Origin: Quercus robur
Lineage: Eukaryota > Streptophyta > Magnoliopsida > Fagales > Fagaceae
Reading direction: 5' to 3'
DNA length: 64,000 nt
Assembly (NCBI RefSeq): GCF_932294415.1
Contig: NC_065538.1
Location: 22,103,759 to 22,167,758, forward strand
The stretch's first letter is position 1. Every line of letters begins with the position of its first letter. The notes under the pieces were generated by a model that saw nothing but the letters and a program-made list of their open reading frames with translations, had not been told where the DNA came from and ran no database searches. Of this stretch, positions 50,155 through 63,342 are shown piece by piece. The position numbers were made by a program, and so were the translations under genes.

Positions 50155-50415
50155 CTCCCTCCATCCCACCTTGTTTGTCATGTTTAAAAAGTCAAATTTT
50201 TTAAGGGAACATCATTTATTGTCTTATCTACCTTCTAAAAATGTATTAGTTTCCAAAACTACCCTTAAATAAATTTATCAAAAAATTGAATTAGTAAATT
50301 AATAGCGGTATAATAGGAACATTAGTAAATTAATGACTTTTATTTTTAGAAACAGGACAATATTTTGGGACATCCCAAAATGGAATAGAGGACAAACAAA
50401 GTGGGACGGAGGGAG
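50155..50415. mobile_element. Stowaway MITE (Tc1/Mariner type), 261 bp
   Basis: Terminal inverted repeats CTCCCTCCATCCCACCTTGT and, on the complement of the right end, CTCCCTCCGTCCCACTTTGT. The flanking TA is duplicated (50153-50154 and 50416-50417). Copy B reads gtttattatttattg without the element near 56779. TA target and CTCCCTCCGT ends define Stowaway. Confidence 0.95.
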
Positions 50416-51237
50416 TATTATTTATTGTTTAAGGTAGACTTGTATTTGAATTTAATCTACACCAAAATAACTACAACTTATTTTTTGGACAAAAATAATC
50501 TCCTATTAAGTTCTAAGCAAATTTAGATGGCAATTAGACACTTTTCAGGATGTGATATTTTGGGTAATCACGATATTATATTATCCATTTCACATAAAAG
50601 TGGATCCACACTTATAGAATCCACCCCTATATAAACACACAGACACACACACAATAAATAAATAAATAAATAAATTATACCTAGAATTCACAAACTAACA
50701 ATTTTTTATTATCTAGAATTCACAAACTAACGTATCACAAAAAATAAACATAATTTAAATATGCATAAATACTAGGAGGCATGGCATCTAGCGAAGGCCT
50801 AAATTGCAACACACTAGATCTTCATCAACACCTAATAGGCATCCCATAATTAATAGACAACTTTGGAAATTATAGATATCCAAAAGTACCACATTAGCTT
50901 AATTTCAGGAGAATCATTTCATCTTCTATAAGTTCTTTATTCCCCGTTACATCATTATCAATAGCATATTTTAGTAAGCAGCTATCATAGGTAAAATCCT
51001 CTATTCAGCCTTGTTAGGTGTGAGGTCTACAATTCCTCTTCATAACAGTACTTTTATGCATATTTGAAGCACAGTACATGCAGGTCTTTCCACCTCCATA
51101 CATTACTCATAATCTTTTCAATATCACAATGATCAACCTCATAGTATTAAACTTGAAAGGAAATGAAGGAAATACATATAATATTGAAAACAAAAATCAA
51201 GAAACAGCGAAAGTATAGTAAAGGAAATATCAGCAAC

Positions 51238-51810
51238 CTGAAGTTGGACAGGACTAGAATAAACTCTGGCAGAATTTAGCTCAGTCAGTTTGGTAACCAA
51301 TGGCAACTTGTTGTAGTCCAAGAACTGTAATATTTTGTCCATTTTGAAGGTCCCTTCTGCAAATCCAAACAAATTCGTCACTCATTCCCTCAGTAAATTA
51401 CAGCCAACTTGTGAAATTTTCAGGAAACATGTAAGGACCGAAGCATTAGACAAGTTTTAAGTGTCAGAGTACATCAAGAAATATCAATCCCTTTTGAATA
51501 ATTGAAACGTGAGCATCATAAAGGAGAAATTTCAAAATTAACATATACACTTTTTTTTTCTTTTATAAATAAAATGTCACTAATTAGTCTTTCCAGGAAA
51601 ACAGCAGGAGTAACAGATTTATCATCACCAAATCAGATACTTACCATATGGAGAGTATCTTTCTGGCTCACTTTTAACAATCCCCAGGAAATGTTTAGTA
51701 TCTTTGATATCTGGGAAAAGAACTGTGGCAACATCAACGTTGCTTGTTTCAACAAACTGGATTTTGTTATCAGAAATTGCTGCTTTAACAAATTCACCAC
51801 AATCAGGTCC
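51238..51810 (-). pseudogene. Protein disulfide isomerase-like gene fragment (two exons)
   Basis: On the minus strand exon 51810-51645 encodes CGEFVKAAISDNKIQFVETS and DIKDTKHFLGIVKSEPERYS. Exon 51356-51238 encodes EGTFKMDKILQFLDYNKLPL and VTKLTELNSARVYSSPVQLQ. Both have acceptor and donor sites, and the phase between them fits. The text matches the non-catalytic thioredoxin-like b/b' region of plant PDI-like 1-6 type proteins. No CxxC catalytic domains or signal peptide are found nearby, so this is a fragment, probably carried here by a transposon or left by duplication. It lies between duplication copies A and B. Confidence 0.8.
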
Positions 51811-52019
51811 CTGTGTATATCTCTTATTATGGAAGTCATGACTTATAAGAAACCTTATCCTCAAAAAAGATAAATAAATAAATAAGAAACCTTCAATTTC
51901 TTGTATTCATGAAACTTTGCATGCCATTATTAATAAATGAAAAAATTGTGATAATTTAATGTACCATATTCTACAACTCTTGATTTCTTACATTATATCA
52001 CTATTAACAAATTCTTGAC

Positions 52020-52270
52020 TGTCTACAAAGCTCAACTCAACTCAATCCAACTAAGCTAATTCCAATCAAATTGGGGTTAGCTTTATGAATCCTTCTTCAA
52101 CTAATCAATGTCAGCCACATGCATCCCTTTCCACCATCCTCTCTTTCTGAAATCATATTCTCTGTTACCTCCCTATATGTATCCTTTACTAGATCCACTT
52201 ATGTTATTTTAGGCCTCGCCTACATTTTACTACTTCTACTTGAATTAAATCACTCTTCCTCATGCAGCTA
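52020..52270 (-). mobile_element. RTE-LINE / Au-SINE-like remnant
   Basis: The phrase aattccaatcaaattggggttagctttatgaatcc (52058-52092) resembles the conserved 3' end shared by plant RTE LINEs and Au-type SINEs (complement ..ccccaatttgattgg..). No ends or target duplication were found, and the assignment rests on this motif alone. Confidence 0.45.
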
Positions 52271-52502
52271 ATCAGTATCTGTGCATTACTAAATTATCTT
52301 AAGTACTATTATTACTTTTTTAATTTTCGAAAAAAAATTTTTCCAAAAATGAAAATTAATGTATGCCCTCAGGGTATACATTAGTAAAATCTATTAAAAT
52401 ATATATATATATATATATATAAATATATTTATAACTTTGGCCTTATTAAAGATTGAAAGAGAAAGACCGAGGAGTCAAGTCAGAGAAAGGTCAAGAAGTC
52501 AC

Positions 52503-52809
52503 TTATTGAGTTGTCTGTTTGTCGATTCCATTTCTTACTTTATCTAGATTTCCTCTAACTTTTGGCATTTAATTCTGATTCTTTTATCGTGTAATTGTTA
52601 ATCAAAATCAAAAACACTTTGTTATAATATGGAGTAATAAATAAGTAAGATAAATATACGCATAAATAATAAATTGGCCCCCGCTTTTATCAAAAAAAAA
52701 AAATTGGCCCCCGCTAAATATACAAATGCATGATTATAATCTACATTTAAACCCCCTCAAAAAAATAATTTACATTAAAAAAAAATAAAAAAAATAAGCG
52801 GAGAGAGGG

Positions 52810-52862
<53 letters not shown>

Positions 52863-55800
52863 CTTATAGTGAATTTCAAGTTATGGCAAGTGTGGAGAGA
52901 GTTGATAAGGTTGAATACAAAATTACACCAAAAAGTTTACTCAAAAACTAAAGTAACTTTTATAATTGATTCATTTTATTTAATTTTCTATTTATTCCCT
53001 TTTGTTGGGTATTATTTTTACATATTTTAGTAAGCCATCCTATTTTCTTAAATGCATAACTGGAAATAAAAATGGAAAGGAAAAAGAAAAGAAAAAGTAA
53101 AGTAAACAATACTCTTGTATCTTAATTCTTAAGCCATCCAGTTCTCTCGCTTTTGAGATGTTACAAAATAGATGTTGTCATATCTCAACTTTATTCTTTT
53201 TAGAATAAAATTTTTTTATTAGAAGTTTTTATATCTCTAATATAAATTAAAAATAAATTTTATAGAAAAATTATTATATTTTTACTTTACTATTATATAA
53301 ATGTGTACTTATTAAATTTTAGCTGAAAGAAATATATGGTTAAAAATGAATGTTTATTCTACTTCAGTACATTTTTTCCTCTATATTTCTTATACATATG
53401 AAAGAAACGTATATCTCTTTGAAAAAATAAGATTAAAATGTCAATTTTATCCTTGAGAAGCAAGAAATAAAATGTGAAGGCTATATTTATAATAATAAAA
53501 CTTATGGTGGGTTCTTATTGTTGAAATAGAGATTATGAGATTCAGACTTTATTTACACTACAAATCGATTGATGTTTTTAGTTTAATGATAAAGAATAAT
53601 CATCATGTAATTTACTTCATAAAATTGAAATTCTATTGTTATCTATTAAAACATATATATATAATAAAAATGTGAAGGTTATAATAATAAAATTATAAAT
53701 TTATTTTATAACCTATTTATTTCATTTTTCTCCAATATTTTTTAATAAATCTCAAAACATAAACTGGTTGTAGAAATAATTAAACTAGTAAATTTAAGGC
53801 TAGAACAAAATCAATTATGTTATTAACATTGACAATTTTGCACACCATCACTTATATAAAACTATAAATCTTTTTTGCCTCACTTTTTATGTTCTTTGTA
53901 TATAGAATTGTTACTCATTTATTTGGGCCCACAACAAATAAGAAAAAAAAATCAGTCTCCCTTATTGATAAGTAGTTCGTCTAAGACAACTCATGTGAAA
54001 TTGACAGAAATGTAGAGAAGAGAGTGGAGAAAGAGGTACGTGAGTAATCTAAGAATCTGCTGTGGTCGGTCCCAAAGCCACTTTAAAATAGTGCAAAAGT
54101 GAGATAAAGTTAACAAAACTCCTACTACTGGCTTCTGCTGTCTTCTCAGAATCCAGCTACGTCTCCGCGCTTTATGCTATGCTGAGCTAACACTTTCTTT
54201 GGAGTCTAGCCTAGCACTCATTAACTAATAACCATCCCATGTTTTCACTTATTACAATTCTGGATCAAATCTCTGACAGATCAGAAGTGTATTACATGGT
54301 GGGCCAACCTTAATTTTTTAAGCTATTCAGTACGGGGCTAGGACATGTCTGCCTGATAGTAAAAATGGTAATATAAAATCTAGGACCACAATTTTGTTAA
54401 GGAGGTTAAAATAATGTGGATTTTATTTAATAAACAAATTGTATAAAATAAATCTTAAAACTTATAAAAATAACAAAAGACTAACATAAAATTAGGTGGT
54501 TGACAAAAATTCTAATACAAAGTTGGGTGTTAACGAACACCTTAACATAACCTATAACCATTTTGTTATAACTCTTGCGTGCAAATCAAGAATCGTAAAA
54601 GAAAATAATAAGTTAATGTGAAAGTAATAAATTAGTATAGAATAATTATTTATAATTTGTCGTATAAGATAAATATGAAAAATAATGTGATAAGAGCATC
54701 CATATAAGGTCCTGTAAATTTTTTTGTCTATTTTAGTATAAAAACTTACATTTTCTATATTACACAACTGTTTTTTAAAAATACTTATGCCATATTATCT
54801 ATTATACATTTTAGTTTAATATTATATATTTTTTTTCAATAGAGGGGGAGGGGAAGAGCAAGAAAGAGAAGAAATAAGATAACTGAATAAAATATTGACA
54901 TGTACAGTAACTAGAGTATAAATTTACACAATTTTACATAAGTAGATATGAGTATTTTTAGAGTAAAATGTGCAAAATTTATGCATTTAAATAATGCAAG
55001 TTCTTGTGGTCCTTAGAATAATTCAAATTGTAAAATTTGCTACGGACAGTGATGTTAGAAAAGCATGCAGCATACCTCATTGGTCATTTCCTTAATGCAT
55101 TTCTCTTCCTTAATAGAGTAGAGTCTTTTATTTCTTTAGTTAAAACATTTAATTCAAATTATACTTTAACAAAGATTTTTCTGAGCATCAACTATCAAGA
55201 TCTTAACTTAACAACTAGCATAGTAACCTTTTTTTGGTGCCCTTTTATCAGTTTAGTTAAATTTGAAGTTCCTTACTTAAAAATAAAAAATAAAAAATGT
55301 GGAGGTTTTAACTTTGTATTTTAGTTCCTAACAACTAAGTTTCCACCGACTGAAACATTGATCATCAATCCTATTCTATCTTTTTGTTATTTGAGTTAAA
55401 ATTTTATGTGTCAATTATGCCTTTTGATTTCAAAGTTTTTAAAATATTTTAAATTGAAACATTCGTCGTCATCATTATTGTAAGGATACTCTGTGCTATT
55501 TTCCCATTAAGTTAATATGTTCAAAGTTAAAACCCGTGTATCTTTTAAAAATTGCGAATTAGTTATCTTCGAAAAATAAATGTAGATTTAAATATTTGCA
55601 ATTCCTTGGATCTGAGTAAATAGGAGATTAAAAAATATATGCTCTATTATTCTTTTGAGATATGGCCAAAGAAAGAAGAAGAATATTTTGGCTTAAATTA
55701 TAAGGAGTGGGCCACTGGACAAATAACTTTATATCCCATCACACACAAAAAAAAAAAAAAAAAAAAAAAAACAACTTTGTAAGAAGAAAACAAAGCTTTC

Positions 55801-57126
55801 TGTTGGCTCTTTCTCTTCTCTATATTTAAAACACTAGACGTTAAAAATAGTATATAAACTAATAATTTAACACTTATTTATGTCTGTATCTCATACGTCC
55901 GTTCCCTTCTAGTTAAGTCTCCCATCCCCAAAATTCCAATAGTCTAATCCCAAAGCAGATAAACAATTCCACACATGAATAATTAGTTAATTACATCATA
56001 TTTTGAACCTTCTTCCACTCCCACCCATGGTCCCATGCTCTCCTTTTTCTCCCCCAACCCTTAAAAAAGGAAAAAAAAAAAAATTGGCTTACAAAATAGA
56101 TCCACATATTTGAGACTCGTATATGTTGTGAAAAGAAATATAATAAGACTATCACATAAAAATAAAATACCTCTTCCTTTTGTGTGGGTTTGAAAGTTAA
56201 TAACTATTTTTTTTTTTTATTTACAAGTTTCTCAATTATTTACAAAAATAACTTCATGATAAAGTTTTAAAATTCCGATTTAGAGTCCGTTTGAGAACAG
56301 TTTATTTAACTGAAACTGAAAACTTTTTTTGCGGGCAGGAAGCACATCAGCTGCGTGCGTTGCGTGATTCTACTGTGTTTTTTGCACTTGACTAGGTGGA
56401 CAGTTGACCGGAAGAGAACTTCGATTCGCCCGGCCAGCATAAAGTACAGTAAATAAAACTAAAACCTAGCTGAAATAGTACAGTAAAATCCATTAATAGT
56501 ATTAAGAAGTACAATGAGACTTATTTTTGTAGCAAAAATAAGTTGAATAGTAACAAAAATAAGTTAAATAGTAAAAAAAATATTTTTTTCAGCCAATATC
56601 AAACGCATCTTTAGTGTTAACTAAAATAGATGACGTTGATTTTACCATTTAAACATTGTATTTGGAAACCACTTAAACCTTACTTATGATTCCCAAATTG
56701 CAATATCATAGATACCCTAACTAAATTCAAACACATATCTGACTTGAATTTAATTCTCTTTGGAAAAGATAATTTCGTTTATTATTTATTGTTTAATGTA
56801 GACTTGTTTTTGAATTTAATCTACACCAAAATAACTTCAACTTATTGTTTGGACAAAAATAATCTCCTATTAAGGCCTACACAAATTTAGATGGCAATTA
56901 GACACTTTTCAAGACATGATAATTTGTGTAATCACAATATTATATTATCCATTTCACATAAAAGTGGATCCGCACTTACATAAACCATCTCTTTTTAAGA
57001 TAGATGTTATTTGCCATCCTTACACCAAAAAAAAAAATCTACCTAGAATTCACAATTTTACTATCTAAAATTCACAAACTAACGTGTTGTTAATTAAAAA
57101 AAAAAAACATAATTTAAATATGCATA
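52503..57126 (+). repeat. Segmental duplication copy B
   Basis: Direct repeat of copy A (32497-33118 plus 43674-50768). It ends about 730 bp before the DUF630/632 gene start. It carries empty sites for the Helitron (53301/53302), the hAT MITE (54794-54801), the LINE copy and the Stowaway, plus private extra pieces near 52690-52865, 55450-55530 and 56327-56443. No gene seen. Confidence 0.9.
56327..56443. other. GC-richer insertion private to copy B
   Basis: Copy A reads straight from ctgaaaacttttatagaaaa into actgtagataaagt at this place. Copy B instead has about 115 bases starting gcgggcaggaagcacatcag and ending cgcccggccagcataaag. Origin unknown; no target duplication is clear. Confidence 0.6.
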
Positions 57127-57855
57127 GCAAGTTTTAGGATAAACTACTATTTTGGTCCCTAAATTTTATTAAAAATTTATTTTTCATCCCTAAATAAATA
57201 TAAAAAAAAAACCTTTTTTCATCTTTAATTTTTTTTAAAAATTTTAATAGTATAAAAAAAATGAGGATAATATTTTTTTTTTTTATAATAGTTTAGAGAC
57301 AAAAAAAATTGAAAAAAATTGAAATAAATAAAGTAAATCATTTTTAATAGTTGAAAATGATATTTTTAATAGTTTAGAGACAAATAATAAATTTATTAAA
57401 TTTTTTTTGAGATATAAATTTATTAAAATTTAAAGATGAAAAGTAAATTTTACTAAAAAATTTAAATACCAAAATAATATTTTAGCGTAAGTTTTAGCCT
57501 TCTTTTACTTGTTGGGTGGGAGTGGGAGTGGGAAGCGGGAGTGGGAGGCAGAACCGGTTAGAAAATTACAAAACTTGATGTTAACTCTTTCCAGAATTCC
57601 ACTCCCCTAAACTATACAAAACTACACACGTTACCGTCAAAAATAATAATAAAATTCTCATCTATTTACTTCTACTAATCTGTCTTTTTTACGTCTTTGA
57701 TTCTTCCAACTTTTCATCCCAATCCCTATTTCTAAACCCAATCGAATTTGGGTTTTCGCTCTCTGCTCTCTGCTCTCTGCTCTCTGCGTGTGTCTGAAAT
57801 TCAGAGAAGAAAGAGAGAGAGAGAAAAAAAAAAAAAAAAAACCAGAAACAGAAAC
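57127..57855 (+). promoter_or_regulatory. Upstream region and 5' leader of the DUF630/632 gene
   Basis: AT-rich sequence with aaattt-rich self-complementary stretches (57140-57480). A GGGAGTGGGAGTGGGA block (57516-57550) follows, then a leader with (CTCTCTG)n at 57760-57788, a GA run and an A run just before the ATG. CT repeats in the leader are common in plant genes. No TATA box is assigned with confidence. Confidence 0.4.
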
Positions 57856-60800
57856 ATGGGTTGTAGTCAGTCGAAGATCGAGAACGAAGAAGCCGTGTCT
57901 CGATGCAAAGATCGAAAGCTCTACATGAAAGAGGCAGTGTCTGCGCGCAACGCCTTCGCCGCCGCGCACTCTTCTTACGCCACGTATCTCAAGAACACCG
58001 GCGCCGCCCTCAGCGACTACGCTCACGGCGAGGTTTCTCACCACCACCACCACCACTCGCACTCGGCCCCTTCTTTGTCTGTTGCTTCTCCTCCTCATCC
58101 TCCTCCACCGCTCACTGTCCCTTCCTCCTCCGCCTCCCCCGCTTTCCCGCCTCCTCCGCCTCCACCAACTATTGACGCCCAGCCGCTTCAGCGCGCGGCG
58201 TCTATGCCCGAGATTAAGATCATGAAGACCGAACAGGTGAAGCAGGTTGGGCCTACGATTATCGAAGAGGAGGAAGGGTCCGAGTCCGAAAGCGATGACC
58301 CACGTACCCGATTGAAGAGGAGGAGTAGTGGGAGTAATCGGAATAGGAATAGAGTGGTGGAGAATGAAGGGGACCCGCCGGTACCGCCTCCGCCGATGGA
58401 GGTCGAGGAGACGACTAGGCCGGTGCCGATGCCGCCACAACAGCATGATACTCCGTATGATTTCTTTTTCGGGGGCGTGGAAGACGTGCACCCCACGGGA
58501 TTGGGCGACCCAGCGCCGCCTCCGCCACCGGCGGAGGAGGTTAAAGTGAAGAGTGTGGAGGTTGAGCGGAAGGTGTTTGAGGAAAAGCCTAAGAGAGTGG
58601 AGGAGACTGATTTTGATGTTGGTAGTGGTGGTGGGGGTGGGAGTACTGAGAAGGTTGAGGTGGCGATGAACAAGGCGCCGGAGTCTGTGGGTAAGAGTTT
58701 GAAGAGAGTGAAGCAGGTTAGTGGGGCTGAGGGGAAGAGGATGGTGAAGATGGGTACTACGAACTTGTTACAGATATGTGTGCAGATTGATGATCAGTTC
58801 TTGAAGGCATCCGAGAGTGCCCATGAGGTTTCGAAGATGCTTGAGGCGACCCGGTTGCACTATCACTCTAATTTTGCTGATAATCGAGGTAATGAGCTCG
58901 AATTAGTTGATGGTTTGAAGGGTTTTGTTTTGAGTTGTTGATTTCACTATTTTTGAGTATTCAATGCTCCACGTTTCGGTTGAGTTTTGTTAGTCTGTTT
59001 TTGGTTGTAAAATTTGTGTAGAAATTGGCTTTGACTCTGATCATTAGTGAATTACTAGTTGTTTTGTATTGAATTGATGGTGATCTCCCTTCTAGCATTA
59101 GTATATATTGATAGCAAAGACAGAATTACATGTTGCAATGCGTTGAGAGAATGGTTATGCGATTGCTGAATGATTTGTGATAGATACTTCTCCAAAAAAA
59201 GAGAGTGATATGTGATTGTTACTAAAAAGTAAAAATCTTGACCTAATAGCTGTTCTGTAATCTTTAGATTTTACTGATGTTTTGGTTATTCATACCTAAA
59301 CTTTGTTGCTAATTGCTTGACAGGACATATTGATCATTCTGCTAGAGTGATGCGTGTGATTACATGGAATCGGTCATTTAGAGGGTTACCTAATGTTGAT
59401 GATGGGAAGGATGACTTTGACGCAGAAGAGCACGAAACTCATGCTACGGTGCTGGATAAGTTGCTAGCCTGGGAGAAGAAGCTATATGATGAAGTGAAGG
59501 TATATTGCAGTATTTCTTTTCACTTTGTTTTTTCACACTTTGTCCTAAAAAAAAGGCCATACCCAGTGCGGTTCCCAGTACACTTTGTCCTTATAATAAC
59601 CATTTTCCATTTTGCATGAACTGATTATTAATATTTTGCTTAATTATATATTTTGATTTTACAGAGACCTTTAACCCCTTCAGATGACTGAAGTTCTTAA
59701 AATGACCAGTGACATAATACAATCCTTGGTACATGCATTTTGGAAGAATGGCTCCAGCTGTTATATTGTATTGCTATTGTTGTTTTTGTGTGTGTGTGCA
59801 ACTTGCTAAATTTATAGGCCTTCACATGTATGCTTGAGCATTTCTTGAGTATAAGTAATGAAAATTTTCTTTGAGTTGATAAGATTTGGTGCATGTAGAT
59901 TATCTTCTAGTTATTACTTATAAAAAGAACTTCTAGTACGTTATCTCAGCATGCTTGTCAATTTGTCATGAAGTTGGTAATGTGCTTTAGGGGCATGATG
60001 CACAACATGAGACAAACAGATAGAGAGGTTGGGAATCCAAGGTAGGATTTGGATTGGTTAAAAATTTCCATGATGGAGTGCATTTAAAGTCATAGTGCCC
60101 TTTGCCAGCGCCAAAGGGATCTAGTTCAAATGGTATTTCTCCTTCCATAATAATGGAATGGAGGGTGAGGTTGAGGGTTTAAGTCCTGTCAGGTGCCTAT
60201 GTAACATATCAATAAATAATAACACCCTTTGCAGAAATTAAGGCCTTGTTGTAGAACACTATGCTTGACAACAATGCATGCCTGTGCTTACTTTTGCTCC
60301 TCTCCCCTTTTTTTTGCTAAGAAATTGATCAAAGGAGAGGAGTAGATGAGGCTCAAGCCCACTCCAAAGAAGTTCTTTGGTTCACAGGGTAGTATACTTT
60401 TGCTCCTGGTTGAAATAAAATGACTGTACAGACAAATACTCAAAAAAGAAAAAAGAAAAACAATGATTGGGCAGACAAATGCTACATTATTGATGTGCTT
60501 TGATTAGATTATATGTAAAGGTTAACTCTTAACTCTTCAACCTTGTGTTTGGCTGATGTAGGACAGTTAGCTTGTGTTCGGTAAACATAATATTTTTGTT
60601 GATAGTAACTTACACATATCTTTTTGCAAATTTTTTTGTTGACTAAAAGTGCTGCTTGTGTAGTGCATTTATTTATATTTATATTACGAAGCAATCATAT
60701 GCATTACTTATAAACTGTCTTATTTGGGGTTGAATGCTGCTGTATAGGCAGGTGAGCTTATGAAATTTGAATACCAGAAGAAGGTTGCTTCACTGAACAG

Positions 60801-62364
60801 GCATAAGAAACGAGGTAACAACTCTGAAGCATTGGAGAAAGCAAAAGCTGCAGTGAGCCATCTTCATACAAGATACATTGTTGACATGCAATCCTTGGAT
60901 TCAACAGTTTCAGAGATAAATCGTTTACGGGACGAACAATTATACCCAAAACTTGTTCAGCTTGTAGACGGGTGAGTTGAAATGGAGAAAGTAGTATGCA
61001 AGCTTTATTTGAATGGTACCTGTTTGGTTGAATTGAAAAAAATATATTTGCTTGTTAAACACATGTTATCTCCTATATCTTGTTATATGGTTTTGATTAT
61101 GCTATAGTAAATAAGAACAAATATGTATATGCTAGTGGCGTGGGTAGTAAGAGTACAGTAGACACTTTTACAGATCAAGGTGATGATTATGTAGAATAAA
61201 TTAATCCTTCATTTCCTTTTGGCTGATATGGTTTGCATGATAATATACTCAATGTCAATGCCTTCCCATCCTCAAAACATGAGTTTCAAAAAGGTCAGAG
61301 ATGTAGTGATAGTGATTCCCTTCAATATGAAGATGTAATGGATTTATCTTGTTCAACCAATCTTTGAGGAAACATGTAATCTCTTATCATATCCATATTT
61401 GGCTAGTTCTTTTTAACATTTTCATTGTTTTCATGTAGTACCATCTCTCACATGCATTTGTTTAAAAAATTGTTTTCTTGACCCCTAACCCCAACCCTTC
61501 ACACACCAAAATTCCTGTGCGCACACACAGTCCCTACTTACAAATCTCTTTTAGATTATTAATTGTTGTATGAACTGCAGGATGGCCACCATGTGGTACA
61601 CCATGCGATCTCACCATGAGAGCCAATTAGATCTTTTGAAAAATCTTAAGTACCTTGACATCTCCCAATCGCCCAAGGAAACTAGTGAGCACCACCATGA
61701 GCGCACATACCAGCTGTTGATTGTTGTGCAGGAGTGGCAGTCACAGTTTCAGAAGATAGTGAGCCATCAGAAAGAGTACATTAAGGCCCTTAACAGTTGG
61801 TTAAAGCTAAATCTCATCCCTATTGAGAGCAGTTTGAGAGAGAAGGTTTCTTCGCCACCAAGGATTCAAAGCCCCCCTATTCAGCGACTGCTCAATGCTT
61901 GGCAGGAACATCTGGATAAACTCCAAGATGAGTTTGCTAGAGCTGCTATAAGCAACTTTACTGCTGTGATAGATACTATATTTCGGCAGCAAGAAGAAGA
62001 GCTTAAATTGAAGCACAAATGTGAGGACACCCGGAAGGAGCTTGACCGCAAGAGCCGGCAATTTGAAGACTGGTATCATAAGTACTCACAGAAGAGGGGG
62101 GCAGATGAGTTGGAACAAGATGGGACAGAAGATAAACCTCAGAATGATCTCATTACGGAAAAGCAGTTTGCGATAGATGTATTGAAGAAGAGGTTGGAAG
62201 AGGAGGAGGAAGCCTATGAGAGGCAGTGCATTCAGGTGAGGGAGAAGACTATAACAAGTTTAAAAACTCGCTTTCCAGACCTCTTTGGAGCACTGTCAGA
62301 GTTTGCTCGTTCATTATCACAAATGTACAAAAGCTTGCGGTCCATATCACATCCTCAGAATTAA
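57856..62364 (+). CDS. DUF630/DUF632 protein (ROLLED AND ERECT LEAF / NRG2-like)
   Basis: Four exons, 57856-58888, 59324-59499, 60748-60971 and 61581-62364, phase-consistent, 738 residues, near the family's usual size. MGCSQSKIENEEAVSRCKDR at the start is the DUF630 signature, with Gly2 for N-myristoylation and Cys3 for palmitoylation, so membrane anchoring is likely. A low-complexity middle follows: a His run near 60, proline stretches, then acidic and Gly-rich parts. DUF632 runs from about residue 310 (NLLQICVQIDDQFLKASESA) to near the end, with AWEKKLYDEVK, GELMKFEYQKKVASLNRHKK and NSWLKLNLIPIE. It is largely helical or coiled-coil. Family members include NRG2, a nitrate-signalling factor, and leaf-shape regulators. 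The exact role here is inference. An out-of-frame upstream ATG is not evident close to the start. Confidence 0.93.
60106..60224 (+). mobile_element. SINE-like element in intron 2 of the DUF630/632 gene
   Basis: Flanked by 8-bp repeats CCCTTTGC (60098-60105 and 60225-60232). Inside are an A-box-like tagttcaaatgg (60122-60133) and a B-box-like ggtttaagtcc (60176-60185 region) about 50 bases apart, and an AT-rich 3' end (caataaataataaca). This is a tRNA-derived SINE arrangement; the similar 24085-24230 remnant supports a family. Confidence 0.6.
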
Positions 62365-63342
62365 AGTCACAGCTCATCATGAGAATGTTTTATAAGCCTT
62401 GTATAATTTTGTCACTTGTGTCAGTAATGTGTTACATTACTTACAATTCTTGCAATATTTATTTGGGACGAGCTCTGAGAATCATATATAGTTGTGTTAC
62501 ATCAAATTGATTTTTGACATAATGTTATTAGTTTCTTGCAGCAATAAGAATTAGTATATGTTCTTTTAAAGGTGACACTGTGGTACCACTCTTTATTCCT
62601 ATACCTTTGTTTAGAATTTGGTTTTTTAACATTTACGTGTGATTGAATATTATGGACCTCTGGTAGTGGGTCATGTGATCATGTACCAAATGACTTTTTT
62701 TCTTTTTCTCTGGGCTGATTTTAGGCACTTTTAGTTCTAATATTTTTGACCAATTCTCTCAAAATTGATTTCATTTTTATTATTGTCTAGTTTTTAAAAA
62801 TTCATTTCTATTTTAGTCCCTGTCATCAACCAAGTAACGGAAGGTAGATGGAGTAACTTGCCTGTTGATGTGGCATTGACATATGGTATTAAAATATTAT
62901 TAAAAAAATTTATTTGACATTTTTAATGTCACATCAGATTTAAATTAATAAAAAGTTAAAACAAAAGGCCAAATTTCTCCATTTTAACTCTCAAAAGAAA
63001 AAAATTTCTCCATTTTAATTTTAATTAAAAAAACAAACAAAAAAATAAATTTATTTTTAGTTTTAAGACCCAAACAACATAACCACTCAAAATCAAAATC
63101 AAGAGGACCCACAATCTCATGATCCCTACTCCCCACAAACCAAATAGCAAGAAAGTAAACACGAATAGAATAGTTAACAACAAAACACAGCATTTCCATA
63201 TACCAGATCTGATGCAAAACCCATTAGATAATCAGATCAAACTGAAATCTAATCTAAACCAATTGATAACAAAAAGGCTCACAGATCCAAATCAAAATTA
63301 AGACACACAGATCTAAACGAAAATGACAAAGACAATTATTAC
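62365..63342. other. 3' region and intergenic DNA
   Basis: The 3' untranslated part of the DUF630/632 gene probably occupies the first few hundred bases (T-rich, attatt-type signals). The rest is AT-rich with no exon recognised. The next exons expected for the SAHH fragment on the minus strand (starting FDNLYGCR in the family) were not seen. Confidence 0.5.

Larger units (their letters stand above)
43674..50768 (+). repeat. Segmental duplication copy A, right part
   Basis: It matches 53302-57126 in the same order (for example gggcccacaacaaa, gcggtcccaaagcc-like block near 44310, caattccttggatctgagta, cagataaacaattccacaca). Insertions present here but not in copy B are 45057-45235, 45886-48986 and 50155-50415. 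Copy B has about 80 extra bases near 55450-55530 and about 115 near 56327-56443. No coding gene is recognised in either copy. Confidence 0.9.

Noticed and set aside
55037..55324. 95-residue frame present in copy B and partly in copy A
   Set aside because: The two copies show no codon-biased divergence by eye and the frame is broken in copy A. It is ordinary AT-rich sequence.
57658..58491. Long minus-strand frame opposite the DUF630/632 first exon
   Set aside because: It is an Arg-rich shadow of the GC-rich plus-strand exon, which carries clear family motifs.
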